Source: Liolophura sinensis (taxonomy: Eukaryota > Mollusca > Polyplacophora > Chitonida > Chitonidae). From it: a DNA stretch of 64,000 nucleotides. Shown in pieces: positions 13,401 to 28,400 of the stretch (within the stretch, counting starts at the first letter, position 1; each line of letters begins with the position of its first letter). The stretch spans positions 61,230,984 through 61,294,983 of the forward strand of contig NC_088300.1 in NCBI RefSeq assembly GCF_032854445.1. Reading direction: 5' to 3'. The notes below the pieces were generated by a model. That model was not told the origin of the DNA, made no database searches, and was given only the letters and a program-made list of their open reading frames with translations. The translations under genes and the position numbers were made by a program.

Positions 13401-16400
13401 CCCACCACCATCTGTAGGCTGCTGGCTGACCTTCCCATGTATGGCTGGAGAGGAAGCAGCAGTGAGCTGTACTTGAACTCACAGAGGCATCGGTGTTTGA
13501 GATAAATCTCGAACTCCTATAGCATGGCTCACACATGTATAAACTACTGAGTAGCTTACCCCAGAAAGCTGTCTGTATCGTGAAGCCACTGTTTGAGGAA
13601 CTGAGAAGTGACAGAGGCTGTGGTATTGGGTAAGTGCATCTTGGCCAGGGTCTCCAGTAAAAAGCCTGTGTTATAATACAGAGCTGCTATTACCACCTGC
13701 AGACACATTGTCCTCAGTTCAGACGTCCTTACCTCTCTTGTCAACCTCTCTAGTGCTAACTCCACGAAGGAAGGTACAACCTGAGAAATCAACACAAAGT
13801 GGTTAGAGCCCATCTTACCATTTCGCCATCCTTATTTTTCAAGAATTTCAGCTTTGGTGCAACATTATGTGTCAAAGGGAGATCAACATTATTCTTACAA
13901 CATTTATACAATAGTAAATAAAGCACTTACTAACCACCATTGCATGGTGAACCTTCATGACACTCAAATACAATGCTTGTTCGTCTGATGGCGTTAGAAA
14001 CAAGAGTCAACAGAGAGGGCGACAACTTCACGAGCAATTTACATTATGATCTGGTATGACTGAGCTATTTCTATGGAAATACAGACATATAAAAATTGAA
14101 TTTCTAGAGAAAACCAGAACAAACTGACAGTACCTGATCAACGTGGCCTTTACATTGGAGTAATACAACCTCTAATAATTTAGCGGCATGACATTCTGCA
14201 TCCTCTCCAACATCTGCTGTCAATACCTGATTTGTAGAGATAAGCAATATTATTTAAAACCACTGTGTGATGTTCATGTCATCCCAACTGCTATAAAATT
14301 AAGACCTACTTCAAGTGGAAGCTAATAAACCTAACTAAATGTATTTTCTCTCCATTTACACACTGAACTGAACAAACAAGAAATATTTTTATTCATTAAG
14401 TGGCAACAATAAACATAAATAGGACATAATAAAGTACGGTCTTAGTTTGCATTTATTTAAGCTTAAAATTAATTTTATGGAAAGCAAGATGCTCAACCAT
14501 TACTTTCTTTGCTAGTATTTTATGTTGTTCTCCTTTTTCTACAGAAGTACATGGCAGTGGCCGCTTGCATGGGGGTAGGAATCCTGTCTGCAGTAAACAG
14601 CAGTACCTCATGAGGTGCCTGACAAACATGCTGCCTAGAAGCAGCATTGAAACCAGGAGGACTGGATAGTACATGCAATCTCACTGGTGAGGAGTCAGAG
14701 GTTAGGGGTCATTGGTCTGAACTAAGGGAGCAAATCTGTTGCCATGGAACCAGACACATATGACTTGTGTTACTTACAGTTTTACACATGTTGTAAATAA
14801 TCTGTAAGTTTTCAGGGTTGGAAAGGAAAGCAGGTGTATCCACAGTAACGTAATTATGTAAAGCTGGCATCATTTCTACAAAGGAAGTAAAACAGCCATT
14901 GAAAGCATGACAGTATTCATAACAAAATGAGTTCACAAAATTGTGTCTACCCATGTGTGCTATTTAGCTCACTTTAAATATGAGCAAATTATGTTTTTTC
15001 ATCTTTGTTTAAATCTGAGACGAATTGCTATTCATCCTGATATCTTCATTAGTAAGCCTGAGAACATCCACAGACCTTCTTTAATATTTAGCTTACGAAC
15101 AAAACTGTTTTATTTAATTTCTTTCTTTATTTCGTGTTTTACGCCATACTCAAGAACATTTCACCCATACAACTGTGGCCAGCATTACGGTGGGAGGAAA
15201 CTAGGCAGAGCCCTGGAGAAACCCACTACCATCCACAGGTTGCTGACAGACCTTCCCATGTATGCTAAACTGTTTTAAAGGATTAATAGCGCGTGGCAAA
15301 ACTTGTAGATTACCTGTGAAATAATCAATTCCATCTTTCTGAAACATGTCATAAAGCATCTTGAAGACCTGCCACAGGTGGTTGGAGATGTGTGTGCCTG
15401 TGAGACTGTAGATCAGGGTCAGAACTTCCTCATAAAAATCTATCAACACAAACACACCAGCGATTGTCATGCAGCTACTTACATGTAATTTTAGACAGCA
15501 AATATTTCAGTATTGTATACATACAAGTGATACTTTACTTGTATAATATTTATATGGCACGAAAATAGCAGAATGAGGTTGGTTATGCCAAATTTGACAT
15601 CCAAGACAACATTTCAGTATTTCATGAATGTATTAGGTGTTTCACTGCTATATACCAGCAACTGGACAAATCCTCAGATGTAAAGCTGCAGCCAAACCCG
15701 CCTGATCTGAACAAATAACCTTACGGTTACTGGTAAAGGCCTGCTATCTTAGAGACTCTATGAGTGACACCTTAGACAACTCAGTCATTGGAGGCCTGGT
15801 GTTGAATACAGTGGTAACGGTTTTCATAAAACAGTGTTTATGGATTTGAAGACATAGTTTATACCACTTTCCAACATGTGCAGAATGTACAAATTTGTAT
15901 TTTAAGTTATTTCTGTACTGACAGAGAATGTTTCATCATTTTGATCAACTCACCTAATATATTCTGTTGTAGGATTGTTCCTATAACATTCAGCACAATG
16001 CCTTCTAACTGCCTCATAATCTGTAAACAGAATAATCATTGTGTCAAAATAAAAAAAATATCTTGGTCTAAAATGTACATTTACAACCAGTAATAGACTG
16101 AGGTGCACAAAGGAGTGTGTTTGATCCAGGATTTCATCTGCCTCTGTTATAACCCATCATTCCTTGATTGCACTTCTTTAAAGAGTACATGGAAGGCTTT
16201 ATTCCCTCTAGAGAGTCGAAGCATAGCTTGATTTTAGGAGGTTTTATAAACTGGGGTTGGGTAGACGAAATGTGCTCAGCTTACCTTAGCTACCATGACA
16301 ATTAATCATGTGCACATAACTAAGGATTATTTAATATGAGGCACGCTTCATAAAACATTCTTTTACATTTTGAGGTACAAGGTAGTGATAAGTTAAATAT

Positions 16401-19400
16401 TAAAACACATTTCAAAGGAAATTGGCTCTAGTAGTTCAGAGAGCCCTACCTCTGGCTGTCCGTCCATCACATTTAAGATGGTTTCCATGGTATTGAGCAA
16501 GCCTAGGGCTGTGATGGCTTTCTCTTCTGATCCGTCCACATCTGTGTCCAGGACTGCTGCAAATGTCTGAGCCTGCAAATAATGAACTGTCACAATTAAC
16601 TCCTGAAATGTATATTCATTCATTTCACTAATATATGCATTTAATGACATACCCAAGAATATTACCCTTTTATGATTGAACTGATCAAAGTCCAGAGGAA
16701 AGCCAATTTAACTGGCTTGAGCTGCATTTGAACACACCTTTAAGAGTTTGGTCCAGGAGAAACCACAGCAGAACATGATCAACATTGCACATGTTCAGAA
16801 AATGAGACAAGGCTGTTCAGTTTTATTAATAGAGCAGTCATGTGACCTGCCGACAAGAGGATCTAGTATAGCAGGAATGAATCATTGTGGCTTTACACCG
16901 TCACCTCGGCAATATTTCAGCCATATCATGGCGAACCAGTACAGCTGGATTGGTGTTATGTGTGATAAGTGTTATCATGAGTAAGGGTTGAAACTCTGCC
17001 AGCAAATACAATGATTCATTTATTTATTTGATTGGTATTTTACGTCAAACTCGAGAATATTTCACTTATATGACAGCAGCCAGCATAATATTCAGAGGAA
17101 AGGTGCTCAAGGAAACCCACAACCATATGCAGGTTGCTGCAAGACCTTCCCATGTATGTACCACAATTGCTTCGCCAAATGTTTCCTGTAAGTACCACGT
17201 CATTTCAAACAGGTTACTAAAATCAGGAAAGATTGTTTACAGATTGAATGAGTTTCTCTTACTCTTGCTAAAAGGCTTGGAAATACAGACTGTCCAACTC
17301 TTGACAGAGTTACTGCTATGTTGGGATAAAACTGAAGGGAACATACCAAATGTGAGGTCATCTCCACTGCAAGAGGGGCCACCTCATCAACATAGGTCAC
17401 CACTATCTTCTGCATCACACTGGTTAAGTCATCGTTCTCTGTCTCACGTATCACATTTAGCAGCTCTACAAGAGAATTTAACACGTTCAAAATTGAGGAA
17501 ACAAAAACCACATACCATTTAAGAAGAGAAAATATTAATTTACCAAATTTGTCTAAACAATTAAGCATAAATGCATTTGCTTATTATAGATGTCAAAGTT
17601 TTTTTAAACAGCATTTGTGATAAATTAAATACTTACGAATAACCACTTCTTTCACATGTGGGAGCATATGTTGTTTGGCTGTCAAAAAGAAAACATTCAT
17701 CAGATACAGGTATTTTGACACAGTATTTGTACATAATGCTTATTTATAATATAAAGTGTGGAAGAAATGCCAAAATTTACTTTCATAGATATCAGCAAAA
17801 ACTTCCTTAGGACTAAGATCTTCACTGCCATTAAGATGGATCTTAGGCTCTTTCCTGCCATCTTTCTTACAAATACAACAGCCCTTTTTTCTTTGATAGC
17901 AATTTTAAGCATTACTCAAAAACATCCCACTTACAGTGACAGACAAGATTCTAATTGGAGGAACACATGTCCTTCAACAGGATCTGAACAAATATCTCTT
18001 ATTTAAATTCATTTATCTGATTGGTGTTGATTGCCTTACTCAACAATATATCACTTACAGGAGCCAGTATTACAGTGGGAGGAAACCATGCGGGAAAATT
18101 CACGGCCACCCACATTTATGGCAGACATTCACCACATATGACCTGATCTGATTTAAAGCTGCAGTCAGGAAACTGGGAACTGACTTTTAACACTCAACCA
18201 AGGCCAAGAGCTTACCATCAGCAGAAAGAGCGGCACTTCACACCATTTAGTCAGCACGACTAAACTACCTTAAGCCAAAGTTCAACAAACCCCAAGATGC
18301 TAATCCTCACCCTTCTCCTGCTCTGTAATTAACATCTGAAGAGCGATGGCTGCTTCCACTCTCACTGGTAAATCTTTATCTGAGCACAAACAGGTCTTTG
18401 TGCACATCAGGGCCTGCAGCAGGTTCTGCTCATTCTTAAACCTCAGCTCACAGAAATAGTGGAGCACCCAACATGCCTATCAATGGATATAATCTGTGTT
18501 ATCAGTTTTGAAAATGCTTACTGTAATTCTTCAACTATTTAGCATGTTTGCAAAGTGTTTATTCAAGAATATTCTGAAGGTATTATTCTGTGTAAACTGA
18601 AAAAAAATATACTTTCTGTGAAGCCCTCAAAAATCAAAGAGAAAAGATGCATAAATCACCTGAACGTTTCTCTTTCATATGGGTTAAGCTGGAGAAATTA
18701 GAGTGCTTCAGCTTCTTTTATATTAGGTGGTAATAAAAGTACTGTAAATTTGAAACCATTCACGTTTGCAAGATGTTCATTCCAGAATTATTAGGATATT
18801 ATTCTGTGTACATTGATAAAAATGACACTTTCTGTGAAGCCCTGAAACTGGCTCACCCAGTCAATGTCGCTGTTTCGCGTAAAACTCCGTTAATGACCCA
18901 CATACTCATTTGCCTCATTTTGAGAGATGTATTCATCTTAGAAAGGTTTGATTTATTTATTGGACTGGTCATTTACGCCACCATTTATACGGCTACCAGC
19001 ATTGTTATGGGAAGAAAAGGGCAGAGCTTGGACGAAACCTACCTCCATCACCAGGCTCATGACAGACAAACTGCCAGAGAGCATGTCATTGTCAGGTGCA
19101 GGAATAAAGGTAACATTTCATGACTTTTATTTATATATCTTTCATTTCATATATCTAAAAACACACTATTTTGGGGTAAATCTGACAGAAGTTTTTATAA
19201 ACTGATCACTTACTCTGTTCTGCTACTTGCCATCATTACATTTCAGGTTAAAGTCAAACAGTCTATGTTTGTAAAATACGGAATTTGGGGCAATATACAA
19301 ACCCTTGCTCTTAAGAAGCCGTATGGACTCTGGAATTCAGGAAACACATGTTGTGTTAACATCATCTCAGCCTGATCTTTGTACATTTTTTTCTGCAACA

Positions 19401-22400
19401 TGAGAAAATAGATCCATTCAGGTCTGATGTATAATGCTGAATACGTATGTTAAATGGACATCCACTGAAGAACAATACCCATCTGCTTCCTTGTTTTGTG
19501 CAATGGCACAGTATTTGGTGGAGGTTTCTGAAAATGTATCGACACATAGTCTGATGACAGCATCAATCAACTGAAAACTCATGCTGCAGTGAAAAAAAGC
19601 CAAAAATAAAGCCAAAGTGTAAGCAGAATTTTTTTTCTCTACAGTGAAAAGTTCAGATGGACATGCTGGAATATTCAGCTAGCTTCCGTTAATTCCAGTT
19701 CTTCCCCTGCAAATATGAATGAGCGGTCAGATTAAAATCCCACAAAAAGCAATGACACAGTGACTAATTTATTGGAACTCTTCTGTCAATGAAACTTCTT
19801 GAGTGAGTGAGTGAGTGTTTGGGGTTTAACGTCGTACTTAACAATTTTTCAGTCATATGACGACGAAGGAATCCTTAGGGTGCATGTACGTGTATGTGCC
19901 TCCTGGTTGCAGGACAGATTTCCACCGCTCTTTTATTTAGTGCTGCTTCATTGAGACGACTTACCGAAGGCAAGTAAGCCGCCCCACCTGAGCCATTATA
20001 TTGATATGGGTCAACCAGTCGTTGCACTATCCCCTTCATGCTGAACGCCAAGCGAGGAAGTTACAACTTCCTCTTTTAAAGTCTTAGGTGTGACTCCATC
20101 AAGGATTGATCCTGGATCTACCGGTCCCGAAGCGGATGCTCTACCAACTGTGCTATCCGGGCCGGTGAAACTTCTCGATATTCATCTATTGTATACAAAC
20201 CTTGAGCAATATATCTGCCACAGCTCCCACCATGTGCAGAGCGCCGTCTTTCTGTCGTGGGTTGACGTTGGGCGTGGTCAGAACCTGCATGCAGTAACCC
20301 ATCGTTTTCTGCAGAATATCTTTCCGTTTGGACACGGAACTGTGCAGTAATGACTGGGCTGCGATCACAGGCGACAGGAAATCTTCAAACACATCTGAAA
20401 CCAAGGAAGAATAAATAATCCTATTAGGTTTTTTGAACAATAAACTTAAATCCTGAATACAGCAGAGTATGAAAAATTTCCAGCAAATACAACACTAAAC
20501 AGTGTTTGTATTAACCCTCAAAATAACTAGTCCAAAATTCAACTGAGATCATGAACTGAATTTCACACACTAAAAATCCAAAAATAGTGTTACTTTATAT
20601 TCAAACTTTTTATTTTCTGAAATCTTTTTCTAGGCTTTCTGATCACATACATGTAAATATATCCTTAATAGGAACAAATGCTGGGATAGAGAACATTTTC
20701 TACAAATTACATGAATTTTCATTTTTGTTTTTATACCCTCCCCCAACACTAAAAAAAAGATTCATTCTGCCCTCAAAACAAAAGTATAAAATGGTTTGGC
20801 CTTTATGAAGTTAGTTAGCAAGTGTGAAGAGTTCATTTTAAATACGAAGAACCAATCTGCCATTAATTACTTTCTTATTTCAAAAGTTATGAAACTTTTA
20901 GTTTTTAAAACGAACACCACAAAGAGACATCAACCTACCATACTTGACCCTGATATATTCATGAGGGTCTGTGTTCCACATCTCCTCATCCTCATCTGTA
21001 TGACACATCAGTGGGAACACAACTTCCTGGATTATATTCTGTGTGAAACATAAATCTCATTAGCACACTTTTAGTTTAACCCTCTCTATTAAAAAAAGAA
21101 AAAGAAAATATCGTCTTGAATTAAAGAGTTTTCCACAAATGAATTTTATTAGTTATAAGGAAGTCCAAGCAAACCCAAGGACCCATTACTGGGATGAATG
21201 AAACTCTCTTAAACACACTCATAAAAAAAAGCTTGTAGTCTAAATATGTTTTTACTCCCCTGGAGTTAAAACTGAAACGGATATGCTGCTTACCTGAATA
21301 TATGGCTTCATGAACTTCCATGAAAACGCATGACTGACTCTGAAAGAATAGAACATCACACTGTTACAGGATAGTCAATCAATCAACCAAATACTTAACC
21401 AATCATAGATAGGACTTATAACTATGATTACTCAAGCCTATAAAAAAGCACACATCATTACATTAAAGTTACATTACATTAAAACAGTGTGCATTATTAC
21501 ATTACATTAAAACAGTGTGCATTATTACATTAAAATTACATTACATTAAAACAGTGTGCATTATTACATTAAAATTACATTACATTAAAACAGTGCACAT
21601 TATTACATTAAAATTACATTACATTAAAACAGTGCACATTATTACATTTAATCTTAAGGCACAAAGCTAAATATTTTAGCCCAGCTACTAATGGCCCAGG
21701 CACACACAGAAAGATGGAGAAGAGTTGCTCACCCTTGATGGAGATAGTTTAGAGCCTGTTGAAGAACCCTAGGTGCCACATATATCTTCTGACGATACAA
21801 ATCTAATACTTTCAGTAACACTTGAATCACATCATCTATCAACAGAAGACAAGAGAATGTTTAATGTAACACATTTATCCTCATTTTATTTGTGAGAGTA
21901 ATGGGGACAAAATACGGAAAAGCAAAAATATAGGAGAAAAAGAGTAAATAGGGCCACCGGAAATCCTGCCCTAAAACTGATTTCTAGAAGCAAGGTTACA
22001 AATGCACTTACGTGAGAAACTCTTCAGATACCACTCAGCAAACTGGGTGTACTCTTTGGTTACATTGCCAGGGCTGCCATATCTGCAGACAGGACAAGGT
22101 TAAATACACACACAAATATATCTATTACTAAGGCGACGAAAATATAAATTGTTGTTTTACGGGCAGAACAAATCTTTCCTCTATGTCATCAGAGAATGAA
22201 AATAAAACATAATAATGATCTAATTTGTGGCAAATGTGGACTATCCCAGCAATTTATATTTTAGAGTGAGTAAGTGCTTGGGGTTTAACATCGTACTCAA
22301 CTTTTTTCAGTCATATGATGACGAAGGAATCCTTAGGGTGTATGTAATGTGCCTTCTTGTCACAGGACGGATTTCCACCGCTCTTTTATCTAGTGCTGCT

Positions 22401-25400
22401 TCACTGAGAGGACTCACGGAAAGTAAATAAGCCCGAGCCATTATACTGATAAGGGTCAAACAGTTGTTGCACTATCCCCTTCATGCTGAACCCCAAACGA
22501 GGAAGTTACAACTTCCTCTTTTAAAGTCTTAGGTGTGACTCGACCCAGGATTGACCCTGAATCTACCGCTCCCCAAGAGGACGCTCTACAAACTGTGCTA
22601 TCCGTGCCGGTATATATTTTAGAAGACATATTTATAATGGCTGGAAAGCTTTGAAAACTAGAAAAATCATAAAAAAAACATTATGATTTGAGAAAATGAT
22701 AAGGTGACATTTAGTGAATGGTTGATTATGGCGTAACGCCACATCAGCAATATTTCAGCCATATCGTGGCGAAGTTTTTTTAGTGTTGTCTGGTCAGTAA
22801 AACACGAAGTCAAAAGTCTGCGATGAATGGTTGGTTTCAACACTGTTCTATGTGAGCTCTTCAAATTAGAAAGGGTCGGTGCATTACATTCAGAAGTAAG
22901 GCAGTCATGTCCAGAAGTATAAATGAAAGAATTACATCTTTACCTTTCAAAGAGTCTGGCCAGTATATGTGTGGCCCATTTCTTCACCTTCCACCAGGCT
23001 AATTCTGGCCTCTCATCTTCATCAATTTCATTGCAAGACTGAAACATAGAAGTATACTCTTCAATCAGTTTTAAAAAGTGTGCGTGGAGATTTAAACTCA
23101 TTCTTTCCTAAAAAGATACAGTATCTCCAGCACAGTGCAGAACACATTGTATAAATATAATACTTCTATAAAAGCAAGCAGCATGTCTGACAAACATCAT
23201 CAACATAGACGTCCAACTTTTTACAACTGAAAACTCAAAACCGATTTTTTTTCTGGTCCAGATTGAGTTTATTTATACTTTAAATACCGACAATAGCCTG
23301 GTATTGAGTTTAATTTTGCTTTAGCCACCGGTCATTTAGTGAATGCGAAAGTATATGTCACATACCAGCATACCTATATATACACACACATATATATATA
23401 TATATACATGTACAAGATAGAGAAAATTTGACTTTATTTGAGGCTCATTTCTGATCATGATTTTATTGTTGGTACATACATACACTTTTACTAGTACATT
23501 ATCTTGATCAGAGATATACATTGTATGATAAAACGGTTAGAAACCAAGGTAATGCATGTTCCTCTGATGGTTGTTACAAATGTTACATGAAAGAAAGGAA
23601 CTAACAAATATTACACAAAAAATAAACATACATGTATACAGGCCTACAAAGACAAAAGAAAAGACTTATTCTGATCAGAGGTATACTCTGTAAAGTATTT
23701 ATTATTTGCTGAAATTTGTTTTCGCGGATTTTACTTTAAATATAGGTTTGCGGGAATTAATGTTCGCGTAACTGATAAAGGAAACATTGAAAAGTTAATT
23801 TTTCTGAGTTATTATATGACCGAAATTCAAGCATGTCAAACAGGTATCATCAACAGTAGCTATAATCTGCTTTTGTCTCCTGCGGTGCCGCTAATCCTAG
23901 TAATCTGGACCACAGATTAAAACAATGGGGGGAGGGTTATCGCTATGTAAGAAGATGACATTTGCACCTACTGTGAATAGTAATCGAAGAGCCTAAGGGG
24001 TGTTACTTGTTTTCTCATTGGCCTTTGGCCGGCGAGGGAATACATGTACTTTCAACCAAAGTCACCTTTTGAGCAGTTCAACGTAAAACATTTAATCGTC
24101 CTCTGTAGCCGGTCAAAAACCGCTAACATTGTGTACCTGTCAAATGGCCATCGCGTTGTTGTATACAGTTCCTAATTTGTCACAGGCTCACTAATTCGTC
24201 CACTGGAGACACACAGCCAATGGGATAGCGTGCACGAAAGCGACATTCATTGGAAGTCAGCACGTACTGTATCTACTTTTCTTTCACTTGCCTGGCACAC
24301 TGAAGACTGATCAAACTAAATATGACCCCATCTGTTTTATACCCACTAAACCTTATCGCCATAGTTTCAATACATTTTAAGGCTAATTTCAATTTGATTA
24401 CAGCCAATACATGCACGAGTGCTTCGGCTTGTCACGTATGCAGCCGTTGGTGATTGAAGTCGACCGCTCATCGCTATGTACATATTATCGATCAATTCAT
24501 TTTTTATCCCAAATTTGAATATTTGGACCAGAAAAACACAGAACTAAGTTTTTTCGCCCCTACTTTCAGTTTTAAACTGAATTTTACCACCGAATACCAC
24601 TGCCTAAAATCAACGTGTATAAATCCCCTCTGGTCTTGTTCAGAAGTCCCTTTGGGAAAAAATTCCCCCAAATTTCAGAATAAGTTAAACTTACATCTGG
24701 AACAGGTCGATCTACAATCTGTCTGATGAGTGTTATCCAGTGGGTAAACATTTCCTTAGTGATCAAATCCAGTGGCAGGAAATTCTGAAACACAATGGAA
24801 ACTCTTAAACATGGCATTCCACAAACAAGGCTACTATAAAGGCCCATAAACATTATCACTGACCTCTCACATATGATTCACATCCTTGAACACAATATTT
24901 AATGTAACTTAAGAAAATGCTATGAAATTTTTTGTATAATCACAAACACAACTTTCAATCTAACCATGAACATGCATATTTAAAGTCAACTTGACATCTG
25001 AAACATTCATTTATTCTATTAATTTCAACAAAATGAGAACTAACACAGCAAGATATATATGTCCTTTATTTGTTTACTTTTACTTATTCATTTTTCAAGG
25101 GAAAAACCTTGACTTAAAACATAACAATTTAGAAGGCTAACCTGTGTGAGAGCATAGAAGATCTTGAGGATCTGTTTCTGTAGCAGATTAGAGGCCTCCG
25201 AGACATCAGGCAGGAGCTGTTGACAACGCTGGTAGATGATTGGCAGAAGATGCTGCATGGCCTGGTTCAGAGGCTCACGCTCGCTGGGACGCTTGTACCT
25301 GAAGTCACCATTATTTAATCACCCATAAGTAGGCCTCAAGGAGCAAACCTTGAACAATGATATCTTCTTCTTTACACAGTGGTAACAGAACATTTGTAAT

Positions 25401-28400
25401 TTCTACAGCATTAAAGTACATGTAAAAAAATCACCTTTCTGAAAGCCAAAATACTGAATAGATGAGATACACCAGTTGGGTTTTATAACAAATTCAATCA
25501 ATAAGATGTCTCAACAAAATTCTGCATTTCTCTGACAAAAGAACTTACTTAGAGACAGGAAGAATGATATTTTCATCTTTCTGATTTGCTAACAGGATGA
25601 TGCATTGGTTTACAAAATAGTTTCATAAAATTTTTTTTGTTCTTTTTACAATAAAAATATGACAAAATGAAGAAGCATACATGTCTAGATCAACAATAGA
25701 AGGAAGCACCTAGTTCTGTCAGCTATTTTCTTTCAAGACACAATGCTGGATCTGATGGCAATATTATTGTAATGTGGAAGGAATATGACAAACGCTTTAA
25801 CATGAAATCAAGAATTTCAAGGATGAAACTTAAGGAAAACAATATGACAAACATGAGGACATTGTAATGGTACCACACACCTTTGCACAGATGAGCATAT
25901 GTATAACATAACTTACTCGTAATTTTTCACAAGCTGATAAAGGCACATCAAGGCCCCCATGAGGGTGGCCTGATTGTCTGAGGTGATGTACATGGCGATC
26001 TTCTGAGCGAAGTCAGGCCAGCGTCCAGGGTAATCATACTTAGCTATATGACTCACACAGACACACAGCTGTACACTGTAATGAACAAATTCAAAACCAG
26101 AGTAACAAAGAATTGCTTAATATGTGTGGTTCATGATATGCTGTACGGCTAAAGTTTTAAATATTTGGATAACCCACCAAGGCAAATGTAAAAATTTTGT
26201 TGACAAACCTGTGTTTGAAGACAATACTGCAGAAATACCATGATACTTCGATTGCAATGAACACAACTTCATAAACAGTTAAATTTATTTTGGAATAAAC
26301 TGAAATTTCACTGAAGCTGAGGGGTTATTCCACTTAACCAGTTACGCACAGATCGATCCTGACAAATTCCATTCAGCCCTAGAAGCGCTTACCGAATCAC
26401 TTCTGGAGACTGTATGATGGCCTCGACTATGTTCTGTCGTATGGTGTGTCTGTCATGCTCGTGTACGTTGAAGGGAACCGCCTCCCCGGGGGTCTCCGCC
26501 TCACGATCCTGCCAGAACTGGGTCACCATGTTCTTCAGGTAAATCACACCTTTCAATCAAATAATAAAATATGTATATATTTCATTGTAGGTTTAGCTCA
26601 ATGTGTCAGGTCATGCTTCTATCTTTCGAACAACTTCTCAATCAAATTAATATTGAATGAGATACTGAAAATTTAAGACTTTGTGTAAATTTAATATGAT
26701 AGAGCTTTCTAATACATCTTGGATTAAAAACATAGTCTTTTTTCAAAATATCTAAAATCCACGTCACAAATAGAGCTGTATTGAAGATTAGAGGACATTT
26801 ATGAGACACAATTTTTAAACATTCACATTAACAATAGATTAAATAAAAGAATTACCTGCTTGTCTGACGGGCATTTCAAACTGTTCTGACATGACAACAT
26901 GTAACAGAATTGGGGCAAATCCAACAATCTTATGAACCTGCAAAGAAATACGACGACACTATGTATCAACCCGTACTCTACAGGAACTCCAAAATATCAT
27001 CACAAATTAGTAATAAGCTACAGGACCAGAACAATTTCCTGCACCTAATAGTATTTTGTCAGGGGTCAACTGTTTGGTACAGGACAAAATTAACATGCAA
27101 ATGACAATAGACAGCTTAACATTTTGAATAAAAAAACATAAGCAAGTCATACACCAACTTAAAAGATCACGGAAAATAAGTGCCTGACTATTCTTTTTTT
27201 TGTTCTTGAGTAAATGGCAGCCCGATCACCCATCCAGTAACCTTGGTGACAGATCCAATATGAGCTACCATTCGCAACAAGTGGATCTGCGGTGTAATAT
27301 GACTTCAAAGTCTTATATTGTGGAATGCCTAACAGGTGGTTTCACCCATGACTAATATAATCTAATCACTTTGATGTCAAGTTGTTGATGCTGCCAGTGT
27401 CACTGAAATAATGTTGCCTCATAACATCCCACTTAAGACGTTTGCATTACACAACATGGACGATAAACCAATTTCTCTAAAGGGTCATTTTCAAAAACGT
27501 GAAGCCTCGATTTACATGCTTTGAGAATTGGACTTGTGATGGACACTATTAACATGCAAACAGAAGATATCGTCTGCCCAAAATGCATGGACTATAAACA
27601 AGTGGTGACTGGTTGGTGGATTATTTTTTTTTTGTGTTGGTGGACTGTTTTTTTTTTTTTTGATGGCAAAGTTTTTTGATAGTGAGTTTGTTGATTTCAT
27701 TCGGATTTTAATACGTCAGAAATGAAGAAAGTGTATCTGGCAACATCACCATGACATTTTCCCTTTACTAACAGACACTCGTGATTCTACTCAAGTATGA
27801 CTGTTTGCATTTGCCTTGCATCAACCATAGTCAATTGACTGATTGATGCTGAAGTCAAACCTCAGCCCACTTATTAGGTCACGATGTTGACAAGGCATGT
27901 GAATGAAAGTCACAGCTGCGCATTATCTTGGATTTACTGGTTGTAAAGGCTACAGAATGTGGAAAAAAATTGGCAGAGGAACAGAGATTGTCTCACTGAA
28001 CATAATTTATTGAAGTTTTGCCTGGATAATGCTTGTATTGGTTCATTTAGAACAGATTTTTTCTTCTTAAATAGCAATATTTTGACCTGGATGACTTCTG
28101 TATAGCCGAGATCCTTGGCTATACATGCATGATGGATTCACTGTGTAACATTTGATTTGTTTAACTGTCACATTATGTATTTTAACCATGCCATTTAGCG
28201 TTAAACTGAGCTTACAGATACTGTATACGTTGTATGTGAGAATCTTTCTCATTTCTTCACCGAATTGTCATTTCTGGGTCTACTGATTGTTGAATCACCA
28301 ATGATGTGAATTTTCTTGTAACACGAGACGCTGGTTAACAATTTTGAAGTGTGATCACTTATTAGCCTTCATGTGTCATAACCTCAGGAGCTTTAGATCT

